NCBI GenBank assembly: GCA_027487435.1
Contig: JAIYDP010000022.1
Span: forward strand, 1 to 46,986
DNA: 46,986 nt
Reading direction: 5' to 3'
DNA from: Verrucomicrobiaceae bacterium
GTDB lineage: Bacteria > Verrucomicrobiota > Verrucomicrobiia > Verrucomicrobiales > Akkermansiaceae
Numbering within the stretch: position 1 is the first letter of the stretch; each line of letters starts with the position of its first letter. The notes under the pieces were generated by a model. That model made no database searches. It was not told the origin of the DNA and saw nothing but the letters and a program-made list of their open reading frames with translations. Made by a program: the position numbers and the translations under genes. Shown here in pieces: positions 1 through 8,570 of the stretch.

Positions 1-90
1 ACCAGCGCCAACCAGCGCCAACCAGCGCCAACCAGCGCCAACCAGCGCCAACCAGCGCCAACCAGCGCCAACCAGCGCCAACCAGCGCAA
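1..90. repeat. 10-bp tandem repeat array, cut by the window edge
   Basis: Eight perfect copies of accagcgcca are followed by a ninth that matches its first eight bases. The array begins before the window, so its full length is unknown. A 10-bp unit is not a multiple of three, so it would cycle through all frames if translated. It lies in what looks like non-coding DNA ahead of the FG-GAP gene. It may be a variable-number repeat; no function is visible. Confidence 0.95.
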
Positions 91-216
91 GTTTTGCCAC
101 TCGTAACCTGCAACGACGGCAAACAAGTTGGGTTTCTTTCTCCTACCTCCCGAGGCAACAGACCGATTCACTCCGCAAATCACCTCAAAAAGCCCGGAGG
201 ACTGCGCCGACATTAG

Positions 217-276
217 CCGGTGGTGTCAGCCACCGGACGAGAGCCCCCCAACACACCATCCGCCCTAGCAGGGCGG
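217..276. repeat. Pair of GC-rich hairpins, REP-like
   Basis: Bases 217-236 form a perfect 7-bp stem (ccggtgg/ccaccgg) with a 6-base loop. Bases 260-276 form a perfect 6-bp stem (ccgccc/gggcgg) with a 5-base loop. Two close palindromes in an intergenic region are typical of repetitive extragenic palindromic elements. Only one copy lies in this window, so dispersal through the genome is inference. They could also act as a terminator for a gene left of the window. Confidence 0.5.
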
Positions 277-368
277 TGGAAGAAATACCCTCAAGAAATG
301 CCAAAATGGTTGGGCTGTAATGTAGAGAAATGTGCTCGCTTCGGATGAATGTGTTGCTTGAAACAAGC

Positions 369-397
369 TTGTTGTTGTCCAATTCTGGCATTAGAAT
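369..397 (+). promoter_or_regulatory. Putative promoter of the FG-GAP gene
   Basis: A -35-like ttgttg (369-374) is separated by 17 bases from a good -10 box, tagaat (392-397). The first ATG of the FG-GAP gene is at 404, about where transcription would begin. The transcript would therefore be leaderless, or have a 12-base leader if ATG 416 is used. Confidence 0.45.
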
Positions 398-403
398 ACG
401 GAT

Positions 404-3097
404 ATGTGTTTACGAATGCAACTTATCGCCTACGTATCTTGCGTGTTTCCCCTCTTCTCTCAGGTGAAAATTTCCGCACCTCGTGAGATAACGGATTATG
501 TCAATATGCCTCGTGATTTGCACGTGGTCGATATGAATGGGGATGGTTTCAAAGACATCATTTGTCGCGAGCAAATCACTGGAGCTGTCGTCTGGTGGCA
601 AAATAATGGCTCTGGACAATTCCCACAGCGCCATCTCAAAGAGTCGCCTGGAGTCGAATATTATCCTATTGGCTTTGGCGATGCGAACTCTGACGGCAAG
701 CCCGATATGTGGTTCAGGAAAGATGGTGATCAGGAGGACCAAGAATTCCTTTATATTGTCTATGCGCAAGCAAATGGAACATACACTGATCCTGTCCTCG
801 TTCATCCGGAATGGAAAGATGGCGGAGATTTACTGATCGACGTAAATGGTGATGGGCTTCTCGATGTTTATGCCTTTGAACATGTATTGCTTCAAAATGC
901 CGATGCTACCTTCACTCATGAAGACTCAACTTCATACATCGATACGGATATAAGCGTGGTAACGGGTCGTTTCGTCCCAGGATGGAGTGATTATCAAATA
1001 GTAAATTTAGGTGAAATTCGACCTTCTCAACAGAATAACGCAACGAGTGTGGTTGATTTTTCACCTCTGAATACAGCAACGCGACGTATGAAAATGCTTG
1101 TGAAAGTTCCCGCAGCCGATGGGAATTCCCTTGATGAGTTATGGGTTGCTGTAGCTGATAAACAGGGAGAAGATGAAATTTATAAATTATTACGTTTATC
1201 GTTTACGAGTCAGGGGGGATATCAAATTGATAAAGAAATTGAATTACCTGAACCTGATGTATTATCAGAACATGCCATATATGAAACAATGTATGTGCAT
1301 GCCACGCGTGATGACCATGGATTACATTTTTTCGTTAGCACCTCGCAACTAATGTGTAGTGTAAATCTACCGAATCTCGAAGCTTCTGCGGTTATAACCG
1401 TGATGAGTTCATTTACAGGAAAAAACTCTGTTGCTCAATTTGCCCATGCTGATTTGAATGCCGATGGAGTAAAAGAACTGGTCATAGCAACCAGTGAGAT
1501 ATGGGGAGGGGCTGGCCCATACTTCTCTCAAATGCTGATTATGAGCCTTACCGCGAGCGGTGTTCCCACAAGCAATATCGTAGCAATAAACCAAGCAAAT
1601 TTTGCCGATAAAATCATTTGGACGGGGGATTTCGATCTCGATGGGGATGAGGACTTTATCACAGACGGTGGCCCAGCTTTAGATACATCGAAGGGCATTT
1701 TCTTGTGGAAAAATTCAGGGAGTGGTGGTGTATTTACCATGATTTCCCTGATTCAGCAGGGTTTAAGGAATCGTCTGCTTGAGGTAATGGACTTTGATGC
1801 AGATGGTTATCCCGACTTGCTCGTCGCAGATGGGATTTACGTCGAATACAATACTTTTTATGGCTCGCTTAATTTCTACCGCAACGTCGCTGGCACGAAA
1901 CTACAAAAAATCCCGTTCAGTAATGGATCTGGTGTAATTGTGAAAAATGATGTAAAATATCTTGATATGAACGGCGATGGAATCAAGGACTTGATTGATT
2001 CTAGATCACTACAGATCTTAAATTCGAATCGCGAAGTCACGAGCATTCGTCATTCACTCATCGGGTTGAATGTAATTCATTTTGAAGTAATCGATATTGA
2101 CCATGATGGAGATTTTGATCTGTACTTTGAGTCCTTTTTATTTTCGTTAACAGGTAATTTTAACTCTTTTTATTCATTGAACGATGGCAACGGGAATTTT
2201 CGTAACATCGCCTTACTTGTGGATGGTAGTCCTAAGCTGCTACGTGCGGATTTGGATGGAGATGGGCATCGTGACTTTCGTGATTTGGAAGGATACTTAC
2301 TATCGCGCTCCGGAGTGAACCTGATTCGCCCTACATGGCATAGTCGCCTTGTCGGTAGAGACGGAGCAATAGAATCAATCTTTGTCGACATCGACGGAGA
2401 TGCTGACTTGGATCATCTCAACACGTATTTGTATAACGGTATTTACGGAAGGGGTGAACTGGGATGGCTGGAGAACCGAGGTAATGAATTGGGTTTGGAG
2501 TCGATGTATCGCGAAGTACAAGCTGAAGGGGCTGCGGAAATCACTAAGGTAATCGCGCATCGGCAACTAGCTCCCTTTCGCTATTTCGATCCAACTAGTG
2601 CAGCGATGATTGATATTGATGGTGATGGCGTACGCGATCTTTTGGTAAGTAGTAATAGTCCCTTTGCTATTCGCCGATTGGAGTGGTATAAAGTGAGCAA
2701 GCCTGTGGTGCCACCGCTTTATGATCAATGGATGAATAACTATGGTCGCACGGGAAATATGGCAGGGCCACATGAAGACCTCGACGGAGATGGGAATAAC
2801 AATTGGAGCGAGTATGTTTTCCAGAGCAACCCCTTGATTTCGGAGCCTGCGGATCAAAATCGGCCACGCATTTCCATGCAAGAGGGATTCCTACGTGTGG
2901 ACTTTGCATCACGTGCTGACGTGCCTGACATGGTCTTGCAGTCCAGCATTGATTTGACAAACTGGCAAGATCGGACAGCCGTTGAATCGACCGTTCCTGG
3001 CGTTACAAGTCTGAAGCAATGGTCGATGGTAGAACCGATCGGAACTGGGAAAAAGTTCTACCGCGTGAGATATCCTGAACCTGGTAGCGGTCATTAG
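404..3097 (+). CDS. Secreted FG-GAP/VCBS-repeat protein
   Basis: This 897-residue secreted protein is probably surface-attached or extracellular. The N-terminus is a short signal peptide ending near residue 20; ATG 416 (residue 5) is an equally good start. The body carries at least ten calcium-loop motifs of the form D-x-N/D-x-D-G-x-x-D, for example near residues 43-51 and many more up to about residue 750, as expected for FG-GAP/VCBS blades of an integrin-alpha-like beta-propeller. Near residues 785-800 is an EF-hand-like DLDGDGNNNWSEY segment, followed by a beta-rich C-terminal domain of about 80 residues seen on many verrucomicrobial and planctomycetal secreted proteins. FG-GAP proteins often bind ligands or polysaccharide, but the target is unknown. 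It stands alone, with a promoter just upstream. Confidence 0.85.
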   Translation: MCLRMQLIAYVSCVFPLFSQVKISAPREITDYVNMPRDLHVVDMNGDGFKDIICREQITGAVVWWQNNGSGQFPQRHLKESPGVEYYPIGFGDANSDGKPDMWFRKDGDQEDQEFLYIVYAQANGTYTDPVLVHPEWKDGGDLLIDVNGDGLLDVYAFEHVLLQNADATFTHEDSTSYIDTDISVVTGRFVPGWSDYQIVNLGEIRPSQQNNATSVVDFSPLNTATRRMKMLVKVPAADGNSLDELWVAVADKQGEDEIYKLLRLSFTSQGGYQIDKEIELPEPDVLSEHAIYETMYVHATRDDHGLHFFVSTSQLMCSVNLPNLEASAVITVMSSFTGKNSVAQFAHADLNADGVKELVIATSEIWGGAGPYFSQMLIMSLTASGVPTSNIVAINQANFADKIIWTGDFDLDGDEDFITDGGPALDTSKGIFLWKNSGSGGVFTMISLIQQGLRNRLLEVMDFDADGYPDLLVADGIYVEYNTFYGSLNFYRNVAGTKLQKIPFSNGSGVIVKNDVKYLDMNGDGIKDLIDSRSLQILNSNREVTSIRHSLIGLNVIHFEVIDIDHDGDFDLYFESFLFSLTGNFNSFYSLNDGNGNFRNIALLVDGSPKLLRADLDGDGHRDFRDLEGYLLSRSGVNLIRPTWHSRLVGRDGAIESIFVDIDGDADLDHLNTYLYNGIYGRGELGWLENRGNELGLESMYREVQAEGAAEITKVIAHRQLAPFRYFDPTSAAMIDIDGDGVRDLLVSSNSPFAIRRLEWYKVSKPVVPPLYDQWMNNYGRTGNMAGPHEDLDGDGNNNWSEYVFQSNPLISEPADQNRPRISMQEGFLRVDFASRADVPDMVLQSSIDLTNWQDRTAVESTVPGVTSLKQWSMVEPIGTGKKFYRVRYPEPGSGH

Positions 3098-3132
3098 AAG
3101 ATGAATGCATCAACATCGCTGACATGTCGCAG

Positions 3133-3300
3133 TTACGTGGAATTGCAGGTGCAGAGTCTTAGCCCATGCGCAAAATCCATCCGCAGTTCTAAAGCGGCTA
3201 GAAGATGCTTGTAGGTGCCGAGTTCACCCATTATCCCGAGATCCACAAACGAAGAGAGGCCTTCCTGCAAGGCGAAGAACGAGAGCCTCCAGGAATCTCC
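3133..3300 (-). other. In-frame open extension after the mlaF stop
   Basis: After the TGA of the upstream ATPase gene, the same minus-strand frame stays open for 55 codons to a TAA at 3133. Inside it, an ATG at 3231 would give a 32-residue peptide beginning MGELGTYKHLLAALELRMDF. A purine-rich ggagattcctggagg follows the TGA directly. This could be a small gene, a decayed C-terminal tail or chance. I recognise no family. Confidence 0.15.
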
Positions 3301-4056
3301 TCAAATACTAGGATTGCCTTCGATGAAATTTCGCATCAGCGGATCTTCGGTTGTTTGCAGCTCGGCGACGGTGCCTTGCCAGTAGATTTTCCCCTCGAGC
3401 ATGAAGACGATGCGGTCGGCGATGCGGAAGGCGCTGCGGATTTCGTGAGTGATCACGATGTTGGTGATGCCTTTGTCGCGCTGCAAGTCCTTGATCAGTT
3501 CGTCGATATCCGCCCCGGTGACGGGGTCGAGCCCTGCGTGAGGTTCATCGTAAATGATGCAATCGGGCAGATCGACCACCGCACGAGCTAGGGCGACGCG
3601 TTTGCGCATGCCGCCAGAAATTTCGGACGGGAATTTTGAGCCTTGCCCCGCGAGCTTCACAGTGCAGAGAGCCTCATCTACGCGGCGCTTGATTTCCGTT
3701 TCCGATAAGCTGCGATCCTCTCGCAGCGGGAAGGCGATATTGTCAAAGATGGTAAACGAGTCAAATAGCGCGCCATTTTGAAACATCATGCCCACTTTTT
3801 GTCGCACGCTGCCCAATTGTCGTTCGCGCAAGGTGGTAATGTCCACGTCATCGATCCAAATGTGCCCTTGGGTAGGTCTGAGCAAAAGCGGCAGATGCTT
3901 CATCAAGACAGACTTTCCACCGCCCGATTTCCCCAGCAGAACCAAGGTTTCTCCATGGAAAATATCGAGAGTCACCCCACGCAGAATCTCTTGATCGCCA
4001 AAGGATTGGTGCAAGTTGCAAATGCGAATGAAAGGTTCCTTACGGATAACGGACAT
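3301..4056 (-). CDS. mlaF: ABC transporter ATPase, MlaF/Ttg2A type
   Basis: This is the ATP-binding subunit of an ABC system of the phospholipid-trafficking Mla/MCE type, acting at the cytoplasmic face of the inner membrane. The 251 residues show Walker A GKSGGGKS (42-49), a Q-loop glutamine near 94, signature SGGMRKR (148-154), Walker B ending in YDE (170-172), a D-loop GLDPV and the switch histidine near 205. SGGMRKRVALARA and the overall length are typical of MlaF. It follows pgsA by 59 bases on the same strand, so both phospholipid-related genes may be co-transcribed. The usual MlaE permease and MCE-domain MlaD genes are not adjacent, so it would have to pair with partners encoded elsewhere. 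Confidence 0.85.
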   Translation of the reverse strand: MSVIRKEPFIRICNLHQSFGDQEILRGVTLDIFHGETLVLLGKSGGGKSVLMKHLPLLLRPTQGHIWIDDVDITTLRERQLGSVRQKVGMMFQNGALFDSFTIFDNIAFPLREDRSLSETEIKRRVDEALCTVKLAGQGSKFPSEISGGMRKRVALARAVVDLPDCIIYDEPHAGLDPVTGADIDELIKDLQRDKGITNIVITHEIRSAFRIADRIVFMLEGKIYWQGTVAELQTTEDPLMRNFIEGNPSI

Positions 4057-4115
4057 GAAAAATGGTTGGCCACAAGCTAGTTTGCTGCGCTACCTTTGTG
4101 CAATGAAATTCTGAG

Positions 4116-4715
4116 CTAATTCTGCGAATCGGGCCGATGCAAATCTGCGGATTTTAGCAAGCGTAGCCCGAGCATGAAATAGGAAATGCCTGACCAAGTG
4201 GTGAAAAAGGCCGCTACGGCGCAGGGATAGATGGGGCTGATGGGACTGAAGCGCAGCATCACCCATCCCAGCGCGCACATTTGTGTGACGGTGCAGATTT
4301 TTCCTGACCAATGGGGACGAATTTCGACTTTCAGTTGAAATCGCCATAAGATTCCGATGCCGCCGAGGATGATCACATCCCGCACGATCACTAACGCGGT
4401 GAACCATAGCGGGATGCGCCAGCCGACCGATCCCCAATCGATCATCGAAAGCGTGACCATTCCTGTCAGTAACAAGGTTTTATCGGCAATCGGGTCGAGA
4501 AAGGCACCGAATTTCGAGCGTTGATTGAAATGCCTCGCGATGAAGCCATCAAGCGCGTCCGACGCGGAAGCGACGATGAAAACCATCAGCGCAGCAATGC
4601 GTAGGTTCTCCTCGGGTTGGCCTTGTTTGACGCTTTGGCCGTAGTACAAGGCTAAGACGGCAAAGACCGGAACCATGAGAAGTCGGCTAAGGGTGATTTT
4701 ACTGGCGAAGGTCAT
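4116..4715 (-). CDS. pgsA: CDP-diacylglycerol-glycerol-3-phosphate 3-phosphatidyltransferase
   Basis: This integral membrane enzyme makes phosphatidylglycerol-phosphate, the committed step toward phosphatidylglycerol and cardiolipin. The 199 residues contain the full CDP-alcohol phosphotransferase signature D-x2-D-G-x2-A-R-x8-G-x3-D-x3-D at about residues 53-78, with all four aspartates present. Several hydrophobic helices flank it. Length is normal for PgsA. The ATG at 4715 begins directly before the usual SKITLSRLL N-terminus. It is first in an apparent two-gene operon with mlaF. A related CDP-alcohol phosphotransferase cannot be excluded, but the N-terminal pattern and size favour PgsA. 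Confidence 0.88.
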   Translation of the reverse strand: MTFASKITLSRLLMVPVFAVLALYYGQSVKQGQPEENLRIAALMVFIVASASDALDGFIARHFNQRSKFGAFLDPIADKTLLLTGMVTLSMIDWGSVGWRIPLWFTALVIVRDVIILGGIGILWRFQLKVEIRPHWSGKICTVTQMCALGWVMLRFSPISPIYPCAVAAFFTTWSGISYFMLGLRLLKSADLHRPDSQN

Positions 4716-4822
4716 ATTGGAGTTATGGACGTAGGTGAAATTTTTTTAAAGATAAAAAACGTGAAATCAAAGAAAGTTCTGTATTGTCATTTATGGCAAT
4801 TTGCGGAATTGTCCTGCGCAGC

Positions 4823-6046
4823 ATGATGACATTGGCAGTTTTGGGATGTGGCGCAAGGGGTAGAACCTACTCAAAAGTAGCAGCAGAAATGACTGCTCGG
4901 TATCGGATTGTTGCCGCTTGTGATAAGGTGGTGACGAGAGCTCAAAAACTTGCCTCGTTCGTTACCAACGGCGAAGTTGCTGTGTATGATTGCGAGAAAG
5001 AATTTTTTGCAGCGGGAAAACTCTCCGACGTTTTGTTGATTGCCACGCAGGACGCAAATCACTTTGAGCATGCCAAAGCGGCCATCAAGTTGGGCTATGA
5101 TATTTTGTTAGAGAAACCTGCGGCGCAGACCTTGGAAGAATGCGAAGAGCTCCATGCCATGGCCATCGAGCACGGCGTGCGCATCGGTCTTTGCTTCGTG
5201 TTGCGCTACACTCCGTTCTATCGTGCGGTGAAACGCGAGATCGATTCCGGAAGGTTGGGGCGCATCATTTCCCTTCACGCGAGTGAGGGTGTGGATGCAT
5301 ATCACCAAGCGCATTCGTATGTGCGGGGCCACTGGCGTCAGAGCGCTACGGCATCGCCGATGATTCTGGCCAAATCCAGTCATGATTGCGACCTGATTTG
5401 CTGGTTCGCGAATGCCGGAGTGAAGCATCTCACCAGCTATGGATCGTTAGAGGTATTTCGCTCGGAAAATGCTCCTGCAGGAGCGCCAGCACGTTGCACG
5501 GACGGTTGTCCAGCGGCTGCCGAGTGCATGTATGATGCTCATCGTTACATGGGCGACAAGAGGAGTTGGCTGCGCATGGTGCTCGATGACTCGGAGACCG
5601 CTGACGATGCTCGCATCCTGAAATTTCTCCAAGAATCCCCGTGGGGACGCTGCGTCTATCGCTGCGATAACGATGTGGTAGATCATCAAGTGATTGCTGC
5701 GGAAATGGACAACGGCATCACGGCGACCTTTACGATGACGGCCTTCAATAGCGGTCGTACGTTAGAGATTTACGGAACGAATGGGAGTCTCAAAGGCGGA
5801 TCGCCGTGGAAAGACGCCGGCGCACCGGAATTGTTTTTCCGCGATCATCGCACAGGCACCATGGAAGAAGTGAAATTTGATCTGCTCGACGAAGGCACGT
5901 ATGCGGGTCACGGTGGTGGCGATGCGGGAATCGTCGATTCGCTTGATCAAATGTTTGGACCAAACGGCAGCTTGCCGCCTGGGCTCGACGGCATCGAAGG
6001 TCATCGCTTTGCGTTTCGCGCGGAGATGTCCCGTTTGCGTGCCTAA
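4823..6046 (+). CDS. Gfo/Idh/MocA-family oxidoreductase
   Basis: This is a predicted NAD(P)-dependent oxidoreductase of about 407 residues acting on a sugar or sugar derivative. The N-terminus LAVLGCGARGRTYS is the Rossmann-fold dinucleotide-binding turn, and a LEKPAAQTLEE segment near residue 95 supplies the conserved E-K-P motif. I chose the double ATG at 4823/4826 because it places the GxGxxG at the normal distance from the start. The frame is open upstream to ATG 4793 and TTG 4784, but those extensions add residues foreign to the family. A Cys-rich stretch in the middle (C-T-D-G-C-P-A-A-A-E-C) could bind a metal. It is transcribed divergently from pgsA. The substrate cannot be told. Confidence 0.85.
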   Translation: MMTLAVLGCGARGRTYSKVAAEMTARYRIVAACDKVVTRAQKLASFVTNGEVAVYDCEKEFFAAGKLSDVLLIATQDANHFEHAKAAIKLGYDILLEKPAAQTLEECEELHAMAIEHGVRIGLCFVLRYTPFYRAVKREIDSGRLGRIISLHASEGVDAYHQAHSYVRGHWRQSATASPMILAKSSHDCDLICWFANAGVKHLTSYGSLEVFRSENAPAGAPARCTDGCPAAAECMYDAHRYMGDKRSWLRMVLDDSETADDARILKFLQESPWGRCVYRCDNDVVDHQVIAAEMDNGITATFTMTAFNSGRTLEIYGTNGSLKGGSPWKDAGAPELFFRDHRTGTMEEVKFDLLDEGTYAGHGGGDAGIVDSLDQMFGPNGSLPPGLDGIEGHRFAFRAEMSRLRA

Positions 6047-6118
6047 GCTTAGGGTTGTGGAAAATTTTGTTCGATTCCAATCGTTATTTGTCGTTCGATG
6101 GCGTAGTTGTGCGTTTCT

Positions 6119-6367
6119 ATGCTGTTGGCACTATTATTTTTGACGATTGGTCTGGTTTTGCTGGTGTATGGAGCTGATTTGTTAGTCAAAGGATCTTCGA
6201 AAATCGCGATATCTTTTGGTATTTCCTCGCTGGTGGTTGGTCTGACGGTGGTGGCCTCCGGCACGAGTGCTCCGGAAATGAGCCTGAGTGTGATGTCAGC
6301 CTATTCAGGGAGGTGGGCAATGGTGCGCGAATGGAAAATCAAGCATCCACGGCAAAATAAGGTCTGA
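6119..6367 (+). pseudogene. Truncated cation/calcium exchanger (CaCA family) remnant
   Basis: About the first 62 codons match the N-terminus of a Na+/Ca2+ exchanger-like membrane protein of the YrbG type: a first hydrophobic helix, GADLLVKGSSKIA, and the alpha-1 repeat signature ending in GTSAPE. After LSVMSAYSG (near 6305) the sequence no longer resembles the family and stops at 6367. Intact members have about 320 residues and ten to eleven helices, including a second alpha repeat, all missing here. It cannot work as a transporter on its own. The breakpoint suggests a deletion or rearrangement. Some drift in the following 250 bases fits decaying DNA. Confidence 0.75.
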
Positions 6368-6715
6368 AATCTGACGATCCTGAAGATGAGAATCAACTCA
6401 AGTTCTATGTGGGGGATAACAACGAATGGCTCTGAATTCTACGATCCTGATAGCCGAAGTTGACTGCGGTCATTGCCCCTCACAATTTGCCGATGCTGCA
6501 TGGGCAAGCATCTCGATCAACATGAAATGCCAGGCACATCAAAGCATGGCAGCGACTTTCTGGCGCTCTTCTTCGGATTTCGGGTGAAAAATCAACTTGA
6601 CACCCATGGATAATCATAATAATCGTGCATAACCATATACCGTCCGTGAGAAATACGAGTTGTGATATGATTGCCCTTACGCGCTCTCCGATTTTTTGCT
6701 TGTACCTGTAAAATT
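6368..6715. other. Gene-poor stretch after the truncated exchanger
   Basis: No gene can be supported here. Short open stretches occur, such as a 22-codon minus-strand frame (6539-6607) and a plus-strand acidic stretch around 6364-6432 that soon stops. They look like decayed coding sequence or chance. A ttgaca at 6597-6602 followed 15 bases later by aataat (6618-6623) may be the promoter of the next gene, though the spacing is short. Confidence 0.5.
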
Positions 6716-7936
6716 ATGAAAATGATTCACGCTCTAATTGCCTGCATGCTGTTGGCCCTTGTGTATGCCCAGAAAATCGAACACTCGGAGGCATTTATCG
6801 AGGAGCTGGAGGAAAAAAAGCAGGATGTCGATTCTTACATCTCTGAATATACGTTTTTAAGCAAAAAAGGCGAACTCCATGCAGTAATAGGAAGAGCCGC
6901 CAATCGTCAATTACTTACTAAGATTACGATAAAAGCGACTGGTGATATCTTTGCAGATATCTGGTCAGCCGACGGGAAAAGAGTTTTTATGAAATTGGAT
7001 GGCAAAACCGTTTGTGTAAACGACTTTTACTTGGTTTTTGACTCCATATTTGCCTTAGAATCGGCCTTCTCAGGAGAATCTCTGAATCATAGGGCAGAGA
7101 ATTTCATGTATTTGGAAAAAGAATCCTTAGTGTGCGGGTTCCTTAGCTCAAATAATTCTAGCGGTATTTTTAGAAAAATAAAATCAGATCCATCCACAAG
7201 GATAGAGAAAATCAATGACGGCATGTTGCGTTTTTCCAATGATGAAGTTGGAACCATCGTCATTGATCCTTCTGATGCGAGTATCATTGAACAAGACAAT
7301 CAGTCGCGCACGATGAAGCGTATTCGATATGAGACAAAAAATGCGGCGAATGAAATCAATCAAAGTCTAAGCAAAATAGAACCTGGCCCCTTCGATGTCA
7401 TCCCATTAGATAAAGCGTTTCCCTACATTCGCGCGATGGCGTGTATCACTTGTCAGAACATACTGGGTCGAATAGAAAAAGAAGAATTGTCTCTCAAAGC
7501 TATGAAAGACAATCTTGAAAAAAATGAGAAAAAATTATCAGAAGTTGTCATTCCTGTTTTAATTAAGGGCAAGGAGCATATTTTGTCCAACGAAAGAGTT
7601 GATGCATTAAGAGATTATGTCAACGCAGGCTTAGAAAAACACATGCGAGAAAATGGTATTAAACCAGAAGAAATAAAATCGTATTTTGAATCGGAAAAAG
7701 CAGATAAAACTTTGGAAGATTCGATGATCAAGGCAACGACCAAAGTCGTGAATGATGCAGGTCAAAAGGCGATTGAACGAATCGTTCATATCGTCTTGGA
7801 TGGCGATCTTAGCGCAAAGACCGATGTTGGTTTGCAAGCGAAGAAAGTGATGTCAGACGCGCTAGTGCGTAACTACATCAAAGCTACCGTGCAAGATTCT
7901 CTAGCGCGCTACAAACGCAACCGCGCGATGGATTGA
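6716..7936 (+). CDS. Secreted protein of unknown function
   Basis: This 406-residue protein has a clear cleavable signal peptide (MKMIHALIACMLLALVYAQ), so it is exported. I chose ATG 6716 because it begins exactly at the signal peptide; TTG 6671 would add 15 atypical residues. The first half is beta-strand-like and faintly recalls LolA-like lipoprotein-carrier folds, but no motif confirms this. The second half (from about residue 250) is charged, Lys/Glu-rich and mostly helical, possibly coiled coil. A lone C-x-x-C lies near residues 243-246. The gene is AT-rich by eye compared with its neighbours, which may indicate recent acquisition. I do not recognise the family. Confidence 0.7.
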   Translation: MKMIHALIACMLLALVYAQKIEHSEAFIEELEEKKQDVDSYISEYTFLSKKGELHAVIGRAANRQLLTKITIKATGDIFADIWSADGKRVFMKLDGKTVCVNDFYLVFDSIFALESAFSGESLNHRAENFMYLEKESLVCGFLSSNNSSGIFRKIKSDPSTRIEKINDGMLRFSNDEVGTIVIDPSDASIIEQDNQSRTMKRIRYETKNAANEINQSLSKIEPGPFDVIPLDKAFPYIRAMACITCQNILGRIEKEELSLKAMKDNLEKNEKKLSEVVIPVLIKGKEHILSNERVDALRDYVNAGLEKHMRENGIKPEEIKSYFESEKADKTLEDSMIKATTKVVNDAGQKAIERIVHIVLDGDLSAKTDVGLQAKKVMSDALVRNYIKATVQDSLARYKRNRAMD

Positions 7937-7997
7937 TCCCCTCGCAGTTCGGCTAACATCGCGAAATGGAACTACTAGTCGTGATTCGCGATCACCA

Positions 7998-8561
7998 CTA
8001 AAAACTTAGGAACGTTTCGAGCATGCGTTTGCCGTCTTGCGTGAGGATGGATTCGGGGTGGAATTGTACGCCGTGAACGGGGTATTCTTTGTGGCGTAGG
8101 CCCATGATTTCTTGCTCGGCTGTCCATGCGGTGATTTCCAGGCAATCGGGCAAGGTCTCGCGTTTGACGATGAGTGAGTGATAGCGCGTGGCTTCAAATG
8201 GCTCGGGCATGCCTACGAAGACGCTGGTGCCGCGATGGTGGATGGGGGATGTTTTGCCGTGCATGAGCCGATCCGCGCGGACGACATCGCCGCCATAGAC
8301 TTGGCCGATGCTTTGATGGCCGAGGCAGACACCGAGCACGGGGATGTGCGGGCCAAAAGTCTCGATGACTTCGCAGGAGACTCCGGCTTCGTGTGGAGTG
8401 CAAGGGCCTGGGGAGATGCAGATTCTGCTGGGCTGGAGCGCACGTATCGCGTGGATGTCCATAACATCGTTGCGGATGATTTTCATTTCGGCACCAAGCT
8501 CGCCAAAGTATTGGACGAGGTTGTAGGTGAAGGAATCGTAATTATCGATGATGAGGAGCAT
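7998..8561 (-). CDS. trpG: Anthranilate synthase component II, glutamine amidotransferase
   Basis: This class I glutamine amidotransferase hydrolyses glutamine and passes ammonia to the TrpE subunit for anthranilate synthesis. The 187 residues show the starting [13 protein letters not shown], the oxyanion motif PGPCTP, the nucleophile Cys79 in GVCLGHQ, and the catalytic His168/Glu170 in GVQFHPES. It starts 9 bases after trpE on the same strand, so the two are co-transcribed. Such subunits often serve both tryptophan and folate synthesis (TrpG/PabA), and the sequence alone does not decide whether this one does. Confidence 0.92.
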   Translation of the reverse strand: MLLIIDNYDSFTYNLVQYFGELGAEMKIIRNDVMDIHAIRALQPSRICISPGPCTPHEAGVSCEVIETFGPHIPVLGVCLGHQSIGQVYGGDVVRADRLMHGKTSPIHHRGTSVFVGMPEPFEATRYHSLIVKRETLPDCLEITAWTAEQEIMGLRHKEYPVHGVQFHPESILTQDGKRMLETFLSF

Positions 8562-8570
8562 CGCAGTAGG

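Larger units (their letters stand above)
91..403. other. Intergenic region with hairpins and a promoter
   Basis: No supported gene lies here. The stretch holds two strong hairpins (217-236 and 260-276) and, at its right end, a promoter-like pair for the next gene. A 68-codon minus-strand reading frame crosses the hairpins, but it is made of their inverted-repeat sequence and has no recognisable protein character. Confidence 0.6.

Noticed and set aside
1..90. CRISPR array
   Set aside because: The 10-bp units follow one another without spacers and no cas gene is present.
185..391. 68-codon minus-strand frame
   Set aside because: It is built from the two inverted repeats at 217-276 and has no protein-like conservation signal; a REP-like element explains it better.
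6539..6607. 22-codon minus-strand frame beginning MGVKLIFHPKSEEER
   Set aside because: It is too short, with no neighbour, promoter or family to support it.
7981..7995. Terminator between the unknown secreted gene and trpG
   Set aside because: A 5-bp hairpin, gtgat/atcac, is present but no T run follows on either strand, so I did not call it a terminator.
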